In this document: positions 17,831 through 26,751 of the stretch, piece by piece | Layout of the letters: each line of letters starts with the position of its first letter | Numbering within the stretch: position 1 is the stretch's first letter | Source of the DNA: Oleiagrimonas sp963747595 | GTDB taxonomy: Bacteria > Pseudomonadota > Gammaproteobacteria > Xanthomonadales > Rhodanobacteraceae | DNA length: 64,000 nt | Assembly: GCA_963747595.1 (NCBI GenBank) | Contig: CAVVFO010000001.1 | Coordinates: 620,001 to 684,000, forward strand | Direction of reading: 5' to 3' | Program-made: the position numbers and the translations under genes | Notes under the pieces: generated by a model | The model's input: the letters and a program-made list of their open reading frames with translations, nothing else | The model's database searches: none | What the model was told of the DNA's origin: nothing

Positions 17831-19963
17831 TCAGCGCGATTCCAGCAGCGCCTGCAGATTGGCGATGCTGCCATCCAGACGACCCCCGATGTTGAGCGTC
17901 TTGAGTTGCTCCAGTGCCTGGTGAGCCTGCTTGTTCTCGCCGAGGACAATCAGCATGCGCACCAGAGTGATGTAGTAGTTGGGCTCGTCGGGCGCGGCGT
18001 GCACGGAGGCCTTGGCCATGCGCAGGCCAAGCGGCTTGTCATCGAGCACATTCCAGGCGTAATCGGCATATATGGCCAGAAGCCGCCCCCCCGGCTTCGG
18101 GTGCGAAAGCGCCGCCAGGAATGCCTGCACCATGCGCTGCTTGGGCAGCTTGCAGTCACCGTCGCGCTGACACTTGGCCAGCGAGGCCAGTGCACTGACG
18201 TCCTGCACACCCAGCGGGTTGGTGCGCAGCTTGCGGTCCATGCTGTTCCACCATTCGGCCTTGAGCGGCAGGTGCATGCGCGCGTTCATGAAGATCAGGG
18301 CCTGTTCCGGCAACACGGAGAAATCCGGCAGCCGCATGGCTTTTTCCAGCGGCGTGTAGGCCATGTTGGTAAACACGGAATCCGGATTGTAGTTGGAATA
18401 CATGATGTAGCGACGGCCCAGGCCGTATTGCGCGCGCGGGGATTGCGGATTGCGTGCGGCCAGTGTCTGCGCCAGGCGCAGCGGGTTGCCCCAGGCGTAG
18501 GCGGTGAGGGCGGTCAGCCCGGTCCACAGGGCCAGGAGGCCGACCAGAAGAACATGGCGCGGCAGGAACCAGTTGCGGGCGGGATTGCGCCAGCCGGGCA
18601 ATCGCGCATGGCCGCTGGCAAGCCAGGGCACCAGCGCCAGCATCAGCCCGAAGCTGGCGAAGTAATTGCGATGTTCGTAGATCAGTTCCAGCGGCAGGAT
18701 GGTGCCGGTCAGCAGCTGGCAGCCGAGGAAGAACGCCAGTCCCAGCGAAACCAGTGGTGCGCGGCGGCGCAGTGCGAAAATGGCGGCAATCAGCGCGATC
18801 AGTCCCAGCGCGCTTGTGGCCGTTGTCCACGGCGAGAACAGGCCGGTCGAGATGGCAAAGTCGTCGTGATAGAACGACAGCACGTCCGGCGTGGGCACGA
18901 GCGTCCAGCCGATGTAGTCCATGACGATGCGCATTTCGCTGAGCAGGCGTTGCCCCAGCGTGTAGTCGCGACTGGCCCAGGCGCCGGGATGGAGCACGGC
19001 GGGCACTTCCAGGGCCAGTCCCGCGATCAGCGGCAGGACCAGGACCACGAGGAACAAGGCGATGATGCGCCAGTCGAGGCGTGGAGCGCGGCGGTCGGGT
19101 TGCGCCGATGTGGTTTCCGACGCTGTGGGGCCGGGGTGTTGTTCTGGTTGAGCGGCCGTGTCGGCTGGGTGCCGGGTGGAGGCATGGCGGATCCGTCGCG
19201 AGGCTCCCGACCGAGGGGACACCCTTGCGGATTGATCCGCCCTGCGGGGGGTGCCAAAGCGATACAGGATCCATTCGATCAGGAAAGCGTACAGCGGCAG
19301 CATCACCGCCGTTTCCTTGGCCAGAAAGCCGATGCCCGTGGCAAGCACGAGGCTCAGCGCGGCCAGGCACAAGCCCGATGCCGGCTGACCTCGCAGCATG
19401 CGATTGCGCCCGGCGACATAGCCGACCAAGCCGGCAATCACGAACAGGTTGGCCAGGCTTTCCATGCGCTGCACGGTGTACAGCACGGCGGTGAGGTTGA
19501 TGGGCAGCAGCATCCAGGCGCTGGCCACAAGCGCGGCGATGAGGCCGATGCGTTTATGGGCGGCGACGCCGTCGTCCGTGGCGGACGGAGGTGTTCGTGA
19601 CTCGGGCTGTATACGCAGCAGCATGCCGGTCAGGATGAAGATCAGCAGCCCGTTGAGCAGATGGATGGCCACGTTGGTCAACTTCATCGCGAACGGATCG
19701 AGGCCGCTGAAATAATAGTTCAGCGCGAATGTCAGCGAGGCCAGCGGCCGCTTGAATTCGCTGGCCGGCGAGGATAGCGCGGCCCCGGCCAGGTTGGGGA
19801 TGCTCAGGTGATGGATCTGCAGCGCCGTGTTGTCGACGATATTGGGGTAGTCGTCGAACAGCCAGCTGCCGTACAGGCCGGACCAGTACACGGCCACGGT
19901 GACCAGCATGGCGGCAAGGAGCAGCCACCAGCCGGAAGCGCTATGGTTCCGGCGAGACTTCAC
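17831..19963 (-). CDS. TMTC-like multi-spanning membrane glycosyltransferase with TPR-type tail
   Basis: Large inner-membrane protein, about 710 residues. The first periplasmic loop has WLFDDYPNIVDN, the acidic D-D motif of GT-C enzymes, followed by KLTNVAIHLLNGLL, the pattern seen in protein O-mannosyltransferase/TMTC relatives. About ten membrane helices follow, then a soluble helical C-terminal part of TPR type (roughly residues 500-710). From family knowledge it may glycosylate a surface or pilin protein; that is inference. I prefer a GTG start at 19963, since the longer ATG frame (to 20071) overlaps a divergent gene. A family A repeat lies in frame inside it (19186-19248). An intact paralogue of the broken gene at 21372-23852. 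Confidence 0.65.
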   Translation of the reverse strand: MKSRRNHSASGWWLLLAAMLVTVAVYWSGLYGSWLFDDYPNIVDNTALQIHHLSIPNLAGAALSSPASEFKRPLASLTFALNYYFSGLDPFAMKLTNVAIHLLNGLLIFILTGMLLRIQPESRTPPSATDDGVAAHKRIGLIAALVASAWMLLPINLTAVLYTVQRMESLANLFVIAGLVGYVAGRNRMLRGQPASGLCLAALSLVLATGIGFLAKETAVMLPLYAFLIEWILYRFGTPRRADQSARVSPRSGASRRIRHASTRHPADTAAQPEQHPGPTASETTSAQPDRRAPRLDWRIIALFLVVLVLPLIAGLALEVPAVLHPGAWASRDYTLGQRLLSEMRIVMDYIGWTLVPTPDVLSFYHDDFAISTGLFSPWTTATSALGLIALIAAIFALRRRAPLVSLGLAFFLGCQLLTGTILPLELIYEHRNYFASFGLMLALVPWLASGHARLPGWRNPARNWFLPRHVLLVGLLALWTGLTALTAYAWGNPLRLAQTLAARNPQSPRAQYGLGRRYIMYSNYNPDSVFTNMAYTPLEKAMRLPDFSVLPEQALIFMNARMHLPLKAEWWNSMDRKLRTNPLGVQDVSALASLAKCQRDGDCKLPKQRMVQAFLAALSHPKPGGRLLAIYADYAWNVLDDKPLGLRMAKASVHAAPDEPNYYITLVRMLIVLGENKQAHQALEQLKTLNIGGRLDGSIANLQALLESR
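19186..19248. repeat. Family A repeat, copy 2, inside coding sequence
   Basis: Right-hand half of the palindrome: ggcggatccgtcgcg, a spacer, then gcggattgatccgccctgcgg. It is read in frame by the TMTC-like gene, adding a charged, low-complexity segment after the helix L-I-E-W-I-L-Y-R-F. Confidence 0.75.
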
Positions 19964-19977
19964 GGGTTCTTGCGTAT

Positions 19978-20307
19978 ATGGAACTGGAGCCGCGTCACAT
20001 TGGCGACATGTACGTCCGTCGACAACTTGAATCGGCTCCCGCCACGCATGGACTGGTTTCCGCCCTGCCAACTATTTTTCGTCATCGCGGCTTTCGCTTC
20101 TTCTATTACGCCAATGAGGTGAGCCCTCGAGAGCCGGTGCATGTTCATGTGTCCAAGGATGATGCGGAAGTGAAATTCCGGCTCAATCCGCCGGTACACG
20201 TCGCGTATAATGACGGCCTGAGCGCGATAGATATGCGTGAGTTGATGCAAGTCGTCGAGAATAACAAAGTTCGCATCGAGGGGGCATGGCATGGGTTCTT
20301 TGGTTGA
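19978..20307 (+). CDS. DUF4160 protein (first pair)
   Basis: Small protein whose C-terminal 80 residues match the DUF4160 pattern: LPTIFRHRGFRFFYYANE, then PVHVHVSKDDAEVKFRL with conserved H-V-H-V. The N-terminal 29 residues from the ATG at 19978 have no counterpart in typical members, which begin at M-P-T-I; here the equivalent codon is CTG at 20065, so the start could be there, at ATG 20008 or at 19978. It overlaps the DUF2442 gene downstream by 17 bases. DUF4160/DUF2442 pairs are widespread, and a toxin-antitoxin-like role has been suggested for them, but function is unproven. Confidence 0.75.
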   Translation: MELEPRHIGDMYVRRQLESAPATHGLVSALPTIFRHRGFRFFYYANEVSPREPVHVHVSKDDAEVKFRLNPPVHVAYNDGLSAIDMRELMQVVENNKVRIEGAWHGFFG

Positions 20308-20545
20308 AGCGACCACGATCCGTTTCGATGAGGACAGCATGTGGATCGACCTGTCCGATGGGCGCGTACTTGGCGTGCCGTTGGCATGGTTTCCGCGTCT
20401 GCTGCATGCAACATCCGCGCAGCGTGATGCGTGCCGGATCAGCTCCCGTGGCCTTCATTGGGAAGCCTTGGATGAGGATATTTCCATCGCCGGTTTGCTC
20501 AATGGATCGGGCGACCGGACCGTGGATCATCCGCGAGCGGCCTGA
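20291..20545 (+). CDS. DUF2442 protein (first pair)
   Basis: 84 residues with the DUF2442 core: SMWIDLSDGRVLGVPLAWFPRLLHATSAQRDACRI and WEALDEDISIAGLL. This family usually follows a DUF4160 gene, as here (17-base overlap). No DNA-binding domain is added to this copy, unlike the second pair. Convergent with the DUF2442-HTH gene at 20651. Cytoplasmic; biochemical role unknown. Confidence 0.85.
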   Translation: MGSLVEATTIRFDEDSMWIDLSDGRVLGVPLAWFPRLLHATSAQRDACRISSRGLHWEALDEDISIAGLLNGSGDRTVDHPRAA

Positions 20546-20650
20546 CTCAGGTTTGCTCACGGCAGGACAGTGCGGTGCTCCGAAACCCTTTTCCCCGAAC
20601 GATCAAGCTGTTTGGGGGAGAGCGGTTGTGTGCGGCGTGATCTCAGGTCG

Positions 20651-21091
20651 TCAAGCGGCCTCGGCGCGCTCGGCCTCCCAACCCTTGCACGCCAGCAATA
20701 CAGTGCGCGGCACCGATTTTTCGCCGCTGCTGTAATACGCCACCATTCGCCGGGAGAGCCCGAGCGCCGTTGCCGCCGCCTGCAGCGACAGACCGTGGCG
20801 CGTGCGCCAATCGAGCAGAGTCGCGGTGTCCTCTCGACCTGTGGCCTTCAGCGTACGCAGCCACAAGGTATCGGCGCCAATGGCCACATCTCCCGGCCAT
20901 TCAACGGCGTGGCCCCATTCGGCCACTTTGGCCCTGACAAACATGTCCTGTTTTTTCAGTGCGTCAAACGCCGGCAGGCGCACAAGATCACCAATATCCA
21001 CATCGGCTGCGGTGCCGTCGTCCCAGGTCAGCTGCAAGTGAAAGTGCGCCTGGGGGCTGGCAATGCGGATGCTGTGCATGGTTTCCATCAT
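20651..21091 (-). CDS. DUF2442 protein with C-terminal helix-turn-helix (second pair)
   Basis: 146 residues. The N-terminal half is DUF2442-like (HFHLQLTWDDGTAADVDIGDLVRLPAFDAL ... EWPGDVAIGADTLWL). The C-terminal half (about residues 95-140) has LLDWRTRHGLSLQAAATALGLSRRMVAYYSSGEKSVPRTV, a clear Xre/Cro-type helix-turn-helix, so it may bind DNA and regulate its own operon like an antitoxin; that is inference. Its ATG directly abuts the stop codon of the DUF4160 gene (TGA-ATG), showing co-translation. A second ATG follows immediately. Confidence 0.85.
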   Translation of the reverse strand: MMETMHSIRIASPQAHFHLQLTWDDGTAADVDIGDLVRLPAFDALKKQDMFVRAKVAEWGHAVEWPGDVAIGADTLWLRTLKATGREDTATLLDWRTRHGLSLQAAATALGLSRRMVAYYSSGEKSVPRTVLLACKGWEAERAEAA

Positions 21092-21319
21092 TCACCCATT
21101 CAATCGGTGCCATTCATTACGCAAGTTCGACTGATTCTGCCCCGCCCAGGCAAGTGCTTCGCGCAGCACGCTCGAGGGTGCGGAACCAATGATGATGTGC
21201 AACGTATCGATGCCAACCGAACATCGAAAGCCATGGCCCTCAACATGGAAATGCGGCACGCCATGCTCGGCACCGTACACGCAAATCTTCCAACTGCCAC
21301 GCCGCTCCATCGTCGTCAT
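21092..21319 (-). CDS. DUF4160 protein (second pair)
   Basis: 75 residues from the ATG at 21319 (MTTMERRGSW). Core motif VPHFHVEGHGFRCSVGIDTLHII matches the H-x-H-V pattern of DUF4160. The longer open frame upstream runs into the 3' end of the broken TMTC-like gene and is not family-like. Immediately followed by the DUF2442-HTH gene. Diverged from the first DUF4160 copy 1 kb away, so the two pairs are not a recent duplication. Confidence 0.8.
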   Translation of the reverse strand: MTTMERRGSWKICVYGAEHGVPHFHVEGHGFRCSVGIDTLHIIIGSAPSSVLREALAWAGQNQSNLRNEWHRLNG

Positions 21320-22340
21320 GATGCCTATTGTGGTGCAATAGTTGCACCCTTGCAAGCTGCCGAAGTATGCATTACTGCGGGCGGACGGTATGCGCTTGCT
21401 CTGTGGCAGCATCGGAGCGCAGCGTCCGCCGCAGGCGCTGCAACTCGTGCGGCCAATAGTTCTGGCGTTGCAGCACCCAGGCGTGGATGCGCGCCATGCC
21501 GTGGGCATCCTCGTACAGATGCGGTTTGAGCGTGTCGAAATAGTCCAGGTGTGCCAGTCCCAGGCGTGGATGACCGGCGGCGCCGAGCAGCGCGGCCTGT
21601 TTCAGCGCCGCGGCGTAGCGCACCTGCTGCGCCAGCGCGGTGTCGAAATCGTGCAGTGCCTGCTTGGGCTTGTGGCCGGCCAGCGCGATGCGGCCCTTGA
21701 TGTACCAGGTGTTCTGGCGTTGTCCGGCAATCTTCATCAGTGCGGTGTTTTCGAGGGTTGCATCGGCCAGTGACGACAAGGTGCCCAGTGTCATCTGCGG
21801 GCAGGGCGGATGTGCGGTTTGCGCGATGGCGCGATCGAACCAGTGCACCAGCAACGCGCCTGTGTTGCGTGTGGTGCGCAGCGCGCGCTTGCTGGCGGCG
21901 AGCGTGGCGGCATCGATATGGCCGGTGCGGCATTCGGCTCCCAGCAGGTTGATGGCCAGCTGCGCCTGCGCTGGTTGCCTGGCCAGGATGGGCCGCAGCC
22001 GGGCGATGGCGGCATGCACATGGCCGTGCTCCAGCTCCGACTGCGCCGCATTGGCCTGTGCCCGCGGCGAATGTGGATTCAATCGCGCCCAGATCAACGC
22101 CTGTTGCTGCGTATTGCCCCACACGGATGCGCGCGCGTGCGTCATGAATGCCAGCGCCAGCAGCAGGCCGATGGCGAGGATCGGTTTCAGCGGTGTAATA
22201 CGGCCGAGTGCCTGTTTTGACAGCGGGTTATTCGAATTGCCTGCGTCTTTTGTCCTCATGCCCGCTGTCGCGTCCGGCCGTTCGGGAACATTCATAAGAA
22301 CCCGTTCGCCCTGAGGTATCGAAGGGCATTCCCCAAGTTT

Positions 22341-22414
22341 CCCGCGCCGTTCATGGTTCGATACGCCGCCAGGCGTACCCGGTGCTGAGCCTGTCGAAGC
22401 ATCACCACGAACGG
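22341..22414. repeat. Family C repeat, copy 1
   Basis: 74-base unit beginning cccgcgccgttcatggttcg and ending catcaccacgaacgg. Identical by eye to 32248-32321. It contains the gagcctgtcgaagc element common in proteobacterial intergenic repeats. Here it lies inside the broken TMTC-like gene, encoding a loop between membrane helices. Confidence 0.85.
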
Positions 22415-23040
22415 TTGGGGTATATGGGCGAATCGTCCTTTGAATCCTCTGCCGCACCCCGCACAACCACAACGCCAGCGGCCAGAACATCAGCATGGCG
22501 GGGATGTAGTTGCGGTGCTCGAAATACAGCTCCAGCGGAATGATGCTCGATTCCAGCAACTGCCCGGCGAAATAGAACAGGATGGCGAGTGCCACGGCCG
22601 GGTAGCGCTTGCGCACGCCAATGCCCAGTGCAATCAGCGCCGTTATGCCAAGAATCGCCGGCAGCGTGGTGGCCGGTGACCATAGCCGATGTCGAGGCTG
22701 CAAACTGGTCGTTGAACAGCCCGGAGGTGAACGGCCGCGGGATCCACAGCAGCCGCAGATAATCCAGCAGCACGCGCGGTTCGGTCAGCAAACGCTGGCC
22801 GATCGTCCACGGCCGACCGACGGAGGTGCCGTGGATCAGCGCGGGGCCGTAACGTGCGGCGAGAAAAGCCAGCAGCGCCAAGGTGGGAATCCCCGCCAGT
22901 ATGCCCAACGTCCAGGCATACACACGGCGCGAGATCCGCGAACCCGGCACCGCCACGGATCGCTCGTCACCAATATCCTCGTCACGCGGGCGCAAAGCGC
23001 GTAGGGTGCCCGCCCGCCCGGCAGGCACGTAACGCAACTC

Positions 23041-23149
23041 GTAGGGCGGCTCAAGGAGCGCCAGCGACGGAGCCGCCTGCTTGCGGGAACTTAGGTTGAC
23101 AGCCGGCAAGCAGGCGGATCCGTCGCCTTGCTCCTTGATCCGCCCTACG
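23041..23149. repeat. Family A repeat, copy 3, inside broken coding sequence
   Basis: Complete palindrome with both arms: gtagggcggctcaaggagcg on the left and ctccttgatccgccctac on the right. Read through by the broken TMTC-like gene after the helix V-I-E-W-T-L-L-R-R, the same place as copy 2 in the intact paralogue. Confidence 0.85.
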
Positions 23150-23956
23150 ACGGGGCGACGCAACAGCGTCCATTCGATGACCAGCGCGAACAACGGCAAC
23201 AACGCGCCATCCGCCTTGCTCAATAGTGCCAAAAGCGTGCCGCCGCCCAGACCCGCCAGCATCCACGCAATGCCGCGTTTGTGACGGCCGGAGAGAATCA
23301 GCCGTCGCCCACGCAGCCACAGCAGCAGGCCGATCAGCTCGAACGTGGCCGGCAGCATGGCTTCGCGCTGCACGATATACAGCGTGGTGGAGACAAACAG
23401 CGGATGCAGCATCCAAAGGCTGGCGCCCAGCAGCGCGGCCCAGCGGGCGCGTCGACGCAGTGCGTCAAGGTGTCTCGTGTCAGAGGCGATGCGGTCGATC
23501 AGCCGCAGGCCCAAGCTGCCACAGCAGGGCAAACAGCAGCGCGCCATTGATCAGATGCAGAATCAGGTTTGTGCGCAGAAACGGTGCGGGTGATGCGGGC
23601 CAGTTGTGCGCGTCGATCAGGAAGCTGAGCAGCGTCAGCGGCCGCCCGGTGGGGTCGGCGTGGCCGGAGGTGATGTAGCGCCAGAATGTGGGCCAAGTTG
23701 TGACAGGGACCCGATGCGAACCTAAAGCGGGAAGATTGGCGAAGTCATCGAAATGGAAGTCCCCCTGCAGTCCGGGCGAATACGCAAGACCATGCGACAG
23801 CGATGGCAGCTGACAACATCAATGCAAACAGCGAAACGACGCACGTGTTCATGGCACGATGGGTTTCTTAGAAACTTGGCCAGATCAAGAACATAAGCGA
23901 AGGGTCGCGCGTAGGCGACCCTTACTGCATAGTCCGACTTAGCTAATCAACTATTC

Positions 23957-24422
23957 TTAGTTGCGGCAGGACGAGGGGAGATATTTTTTATCGACGGTGG
24001 TGTGAGTTGTAGTCGCAGGACCAACTGATAGATCCGCCGCTAGCAATTGCCGACAAAGTAAATTTTGAGAGTCCAGAAGTCAACTTAGTGTTGGCTTGGT
24101 TCACCAAAAGTGGCCGTTCGATTGAGACCGGTTCCTTGACGCGTACCGATACCGTTGCCCAACCGACGCGACACGTACTTCCCATAGATTGATCGCAGGC
24201 GCAGCGATTCCAGCGACTGGCATTATGTCGAGGGAAAGTCCCGTGATTAGCATAGTATTCGGCTCACCGCCGTTTTGGCGCCACCAGAAAGTGTTGCGCC
24301 TCAGAGACCTGCGAGCGAATCAGATAGTTCTGATAAGCCGGAATGGCAATCGCGGCCAGGATGGCGATGATCGCGACCACGATCATCAGTTCGATCAGGG
24401 TGAAGCCTTTTTGCGTTTTCAT
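23957..24422 (-). pseudogene. pilA: Type IV pilin PilA, disrupted by multiple frameshifts
   Basis: The start is perfect: MKTQKGFTLIELMIVVAIIA with the prepilin cleavage site after Gly6 and Glu5 of the mature chain. After QVSEAQ the frame breaks. By switching frames one can follow T-L-S-G-G-A-K-T-A-V, AEYYANHGTFP, V-A-G-I-A-A-P-A, SIYGKYVSR, NQANTKLTSGLSKFTLSAIA, GGSISWSCDYNS and finally TTVDKKYLPSSCRN-stop, the classic disulfide-loop end. About six single-base insertions or deletions are needed (near 24290, 24266, 24230, 24205, 24085 and 24015). As written only a 52-residue fragment is made. It retains a sigma-54 promoter upstream. Confidence 0.8.
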
Positions 24423-24564
24423 GGTAGTCCCTCTTGAACTTGAGTGTGCTGACACGTGAGCGTGTAACGATGTTGCCCCCTGAGCCCCGGTCCCAAACCC
24501 CCGCAATGTGTGGGATCAAGACCCGTCTTCACCAGGAACGACCAGGAAGCTCACCGCAGAAAGT

Positions 24565-24580
24565 TGCACAATGTGTGCCA
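24565..24580 (-). promoter_or_regulatory. Sigma-54 (RpoN) promoter for pilA
   Basis: On the minus strand the sequence reads TGGCAC-ACATT-GTGCA, against the consensus TGGCAC-N5-TTGCA, with the invariant GG and GC separated by exactly 10 bases. It lies about 145 bases before the pilA ATG. From family knowledge, pilA in Pseudomonas and Xanthomonas is transcribed by RpoN with PilR. The rest of the 24423-24742 gap shows nothing else I can name. Confidence 0.75.
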
Positions 24581-24742
24581 CATCCCGCCGGTGGGCTATT
24601 TCCGCATATCCGTGGTGTGGGCCGTTGTGCATCCGGTCACGAAGCGGGCAATCCGTCCTCGTCCCGAGCGAATCGGTGGACGGAATGTGGCGCGACCTGT
24701 GACCGGGTGAAGGCCTGCAACGTCACAAACTGACAAAAATGG

Positions 24743-26149
24743 TCACTGTGGATCGCTTGTAACGGTCAATTGCGTGTGCCGCAGCCTCGGCGCCTTGCCG
24801 TCATTTTTCCGGACCCGTCGACGATACGCGGCGATGCTGCGGACGATCCATGCCAGGGCGGTGATTGCCACGAGGAACTCGAACGCCCTGAAAGGGATGG
24901 AATAACGTGGTTCCGCCTGCAGGGTGGTGTAGACGAAGGTGATATACACCAGCAGGCAAGCTACGGCGTCCGCTGCTGGCTGCCGCAAGGCCGGGCGGGA
25001 GTGCCGGCGCAGCAGGATCAGCATGACGCCGACGAGTGCCAGCAGCATCACCAAGCCATTGATGCTGTGGCAGAGGGCGGCCACCACGCGATAGAACGCG
25101 TTGTTCTGGAATGGCGAGTTGGCAGTGGGGAAGGTATAGATGTCCCCCTGTCCAATCTGAATGTTCCAGCCCCACAGATCGATCGGTTTGCGCACCGTGT
25201 ACCACGCAAGAAAGTGCCAAGGGCGCCGGCGCATGCGATGGAAGATGGCGTTCAGCCCCCTCGCCGGCGACTGGCGCATCAGCGTGTATTCCTGCTTGAT
25301 CTTCGCCAGGGTGTGTCTGCTGTTGGCGCTATCGGTCTGCATCATGGTCCGCCATGCCCGGTGATAGGCGGGCCAGGATCCCTGCACCAGATTCTGATAG
25401 GCGCGATCCGACGAGGATGAAGCGCTTGCGGGAAGCTGCATGTTGCGCAACGCCCACGCCCCGGGCAGCACCACGGAGCTGATGGCAAGGGTCAGCAGAA
25501 GCCGGCGGGGGACATTTTTGCGCGCTGCGAGTACCACGGCGAGAATCACGCCAAAAGGCAGTAGTACCGCATTGGTCAGTGCCGCCGCACTCAGCACCAG
25601 CCCGGCCAGGGCCGTCGTCCAGAGACGGGATCTGGCCAGCGCGCCTGCCGTCATCCACAGGCCCAGTGCGATCAGAAATCCCACCAATGTCTCGGTGAGG
25701 AGAAAGCTTGCGCCGGTGATGCTGTGGGGCCACAGCGCCATGAGACACCCTGCGGCGAGTGCCCAGCCGGGCTTCAGCCAGCGCCGACCCAGCGCGGCGC
25801 CCAGCCCCACCGTGAGCGCACCCAGCAGCGCCTGGGATAGCAGAACCGCGGCATACCAGGCAGGGCCGTCTCCGAGAAGACGCATCCACAGCGACAGGAA
25901 CAACGGGTAGCCGGGGTCGCGATAATTGTCCGGGGCGACATGCGCCGCGCCGGGGCGGGCATTGGAAAATATGTCGTGATGCGTCAGGTTCCAGGCGTAG
26001 GCGTGATACTGGACGGCGTCGCCGCGGACGGGATGAACCACCATGGCGGTGCTCACGTAGTACCAGCGCAGCGCAAAGGCGCACAGCACCAATACAGTGA
26101 TCAACGCGGGCCACAGCCAGACGCGTTTCGGACCTTCCGGTGTCGCCAT
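24743..26149 (-). CDS. GT-C family membrane glycosyltransferase (ArnT/PMT-like)
   Basis: 468 residues with about nine or ten hydrophobic segments. The first extracytoplasmic loop has GDAVQYHAYAWNLTHHDIFSNA and NYRDPGYPLFLSLWMRLLG, with the acidic residue and the D-P-G-Y-P pattern seen in lipid-linked-sugar-dependent glycosyltransferases (GT39/GT83 type). SITGASFLLTETL and TLQAEPRYSIPF are further conserved-looking blocks. Start taken at ATG 26149; a GTG one codon upstream is possible, with GGGAAG ahead of both. It directly follows an intact pilin gene, suggesting pilin modification, which is inference. Substrate unknown. Confidence 0.78.
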   Translation of the reverse strand: MATPEGPKRVWLWPALITVLVLCAFALRWYYVSTAMVVHPVRGDAVQYHAYAWNLTHHDIFSNARPGAAHVAPDNYRDPGYPLFLSLWMRLLGDGPAWYAAVLLSQALLGALTVGLGAALGRRWLKPGWALAAGCLMALWPHSITGASFLLTETLVGFLIALGLWMTAGALARSRLWTTALAGLVLSAAALTNAVLLPFGVILAVVLAARKNVPRRLLLTLAISSVVLPGAWALRNMQLPASASSSSDRAYQNLVQGSWPAYHRAWRTMMQTDSANSRHTLAKIKQEYTLMRQSPARGLNAIFHRMRRRPWHFLAWYTVRKPIDLWGWNIQIGQGDIYTFPTANSPFQNNAFYRVVAALCHSINGLVMLLALVGVMLILLRRHSRPALRQPAADAVACLLVYITFVYTTLQAEPRYSIPFRAFEFLVAITALAWIVRSIAAYRRRVRKNDGKAPRLRHTQLTVTSDPQ

Positions 26150-26246
26150 CACAAGTGCTTCCCGATTTTCTTGCGATGAATGCTCTGACTCGCCAAATAG
26201 TCACGGATTGGCTTGAATTTGCCGCGATGTGCTGGCGACAAGGGCA

Positions 26247-26681
26247 TCAACGACACGAGGAGGGCAGGTATTCCGCGGCCAGTTGTTTGCCCTTGCAGGT
26301 CCACTTGATGCTGCCGGCATCGGTGACGGGGGAGAGCAGCAGCTGGCTGTGGATGAGGGCGGAATTGGACTTGGGGCCGGCATAGCTGACAGCGATGAGG
26401 CCGTCGGTGACCTCGACTTCGGACACATAGGATCCGGAGATGGACGCGGGGGTCGGCAGGCCGGCGGATGTGTTGCCGGGCGGCAGATGGCCGGTGTCGG
26501 ATGCAAAATCCCAGATCGCGGTCTTGGCGCCCGATGCCAGCACCATGCCCTCGCTGACCTGTGCGCGGATCAGGTAGTTCTGGTAGGCGGGAATGGCAAT
26601 GGCCGCCAGGATGGCGAGGATGGCCACCACCACCATCAGCTCGATCAGATTGAAGCCCCTGCTGGCGCGCGCAAGTTGCAT
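26247..26681 (-). CDS. Type IV pilin (second PilA)
   Basis: 144-residue pilin starting MQLARASRGFNLIELMVVVAIL. The prepilin peptidase site is after Gly9, with Phe+1 and Glu+5 in the mature protein; the hydrophobic spine runs to about residue 35. The C-terminal disulfide loop is bounded by the cysteines in IKWTCKG and EYLPSSCR. I start at ATG 26681, since a longer frame would put 25 residues before the cleavage site. It is intact, unlike the pilin at 24 kb, and shares the AIPAYQNYLIR-QVSE segment. No sigma-54 promoter was found upstream. Followed closely by the GT-C gene. Confidence 0.92.
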   Translation of the reverse strand: MQLARASRGFNLIELMVVVAILAILAAIAIPAYQNYLIRAQVSEGMVLASGAKTAIWDFASDTGHLPPGNTSAGLPTPASISGSYVSEVEVTDGLIAVSYAGPKSNSALIHSQLLLSPVTDAGSIKWTCKGKQLAAEYLPSSCR

Positions 26682-26751
26682 GCCTGGATTCCCCCCATCC
26701 GTTGATGGACATTTTGCAACACGCAGCATGATTCATACCATGGGAGCGGAG

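Larger units (their letters stand above)
21372..23852 (-). pseudogene. Broken TMTC-like membrane glycosyltransferase
   Basis: Paralogue of the gene at 17831-19963. It starts with an ATG at 23852 (MNTCVVSLFALML), then the acidic loop HFHFDDFANLPALG, ILHLINGALLFAL, LYIVQREAMLP, IIPLELYFEHRNYIP and the helical C-terminal part. These segments lie in different frames: breaks of one base are needed near 23780, 23515 (an extra C in the WQLG-LRLID region) and 22690. Two repeats are embedded: family A at 23041-23149, in the same protein loop as in the intact paralogue, and family C at 22341-22414. Either a decaying gene or consensus errors; the well-kept protein similarity between breaks fits recent or artefactual damage. 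Confidence 0.75.

Noticed and set aside
26682..26751. Sigma-54 promoter for the second pilin
   Set aside because: A TTGCA-like -12 element is present (minus strand, about 26715), but there is no GG at the -24 position with 10-base spacing.
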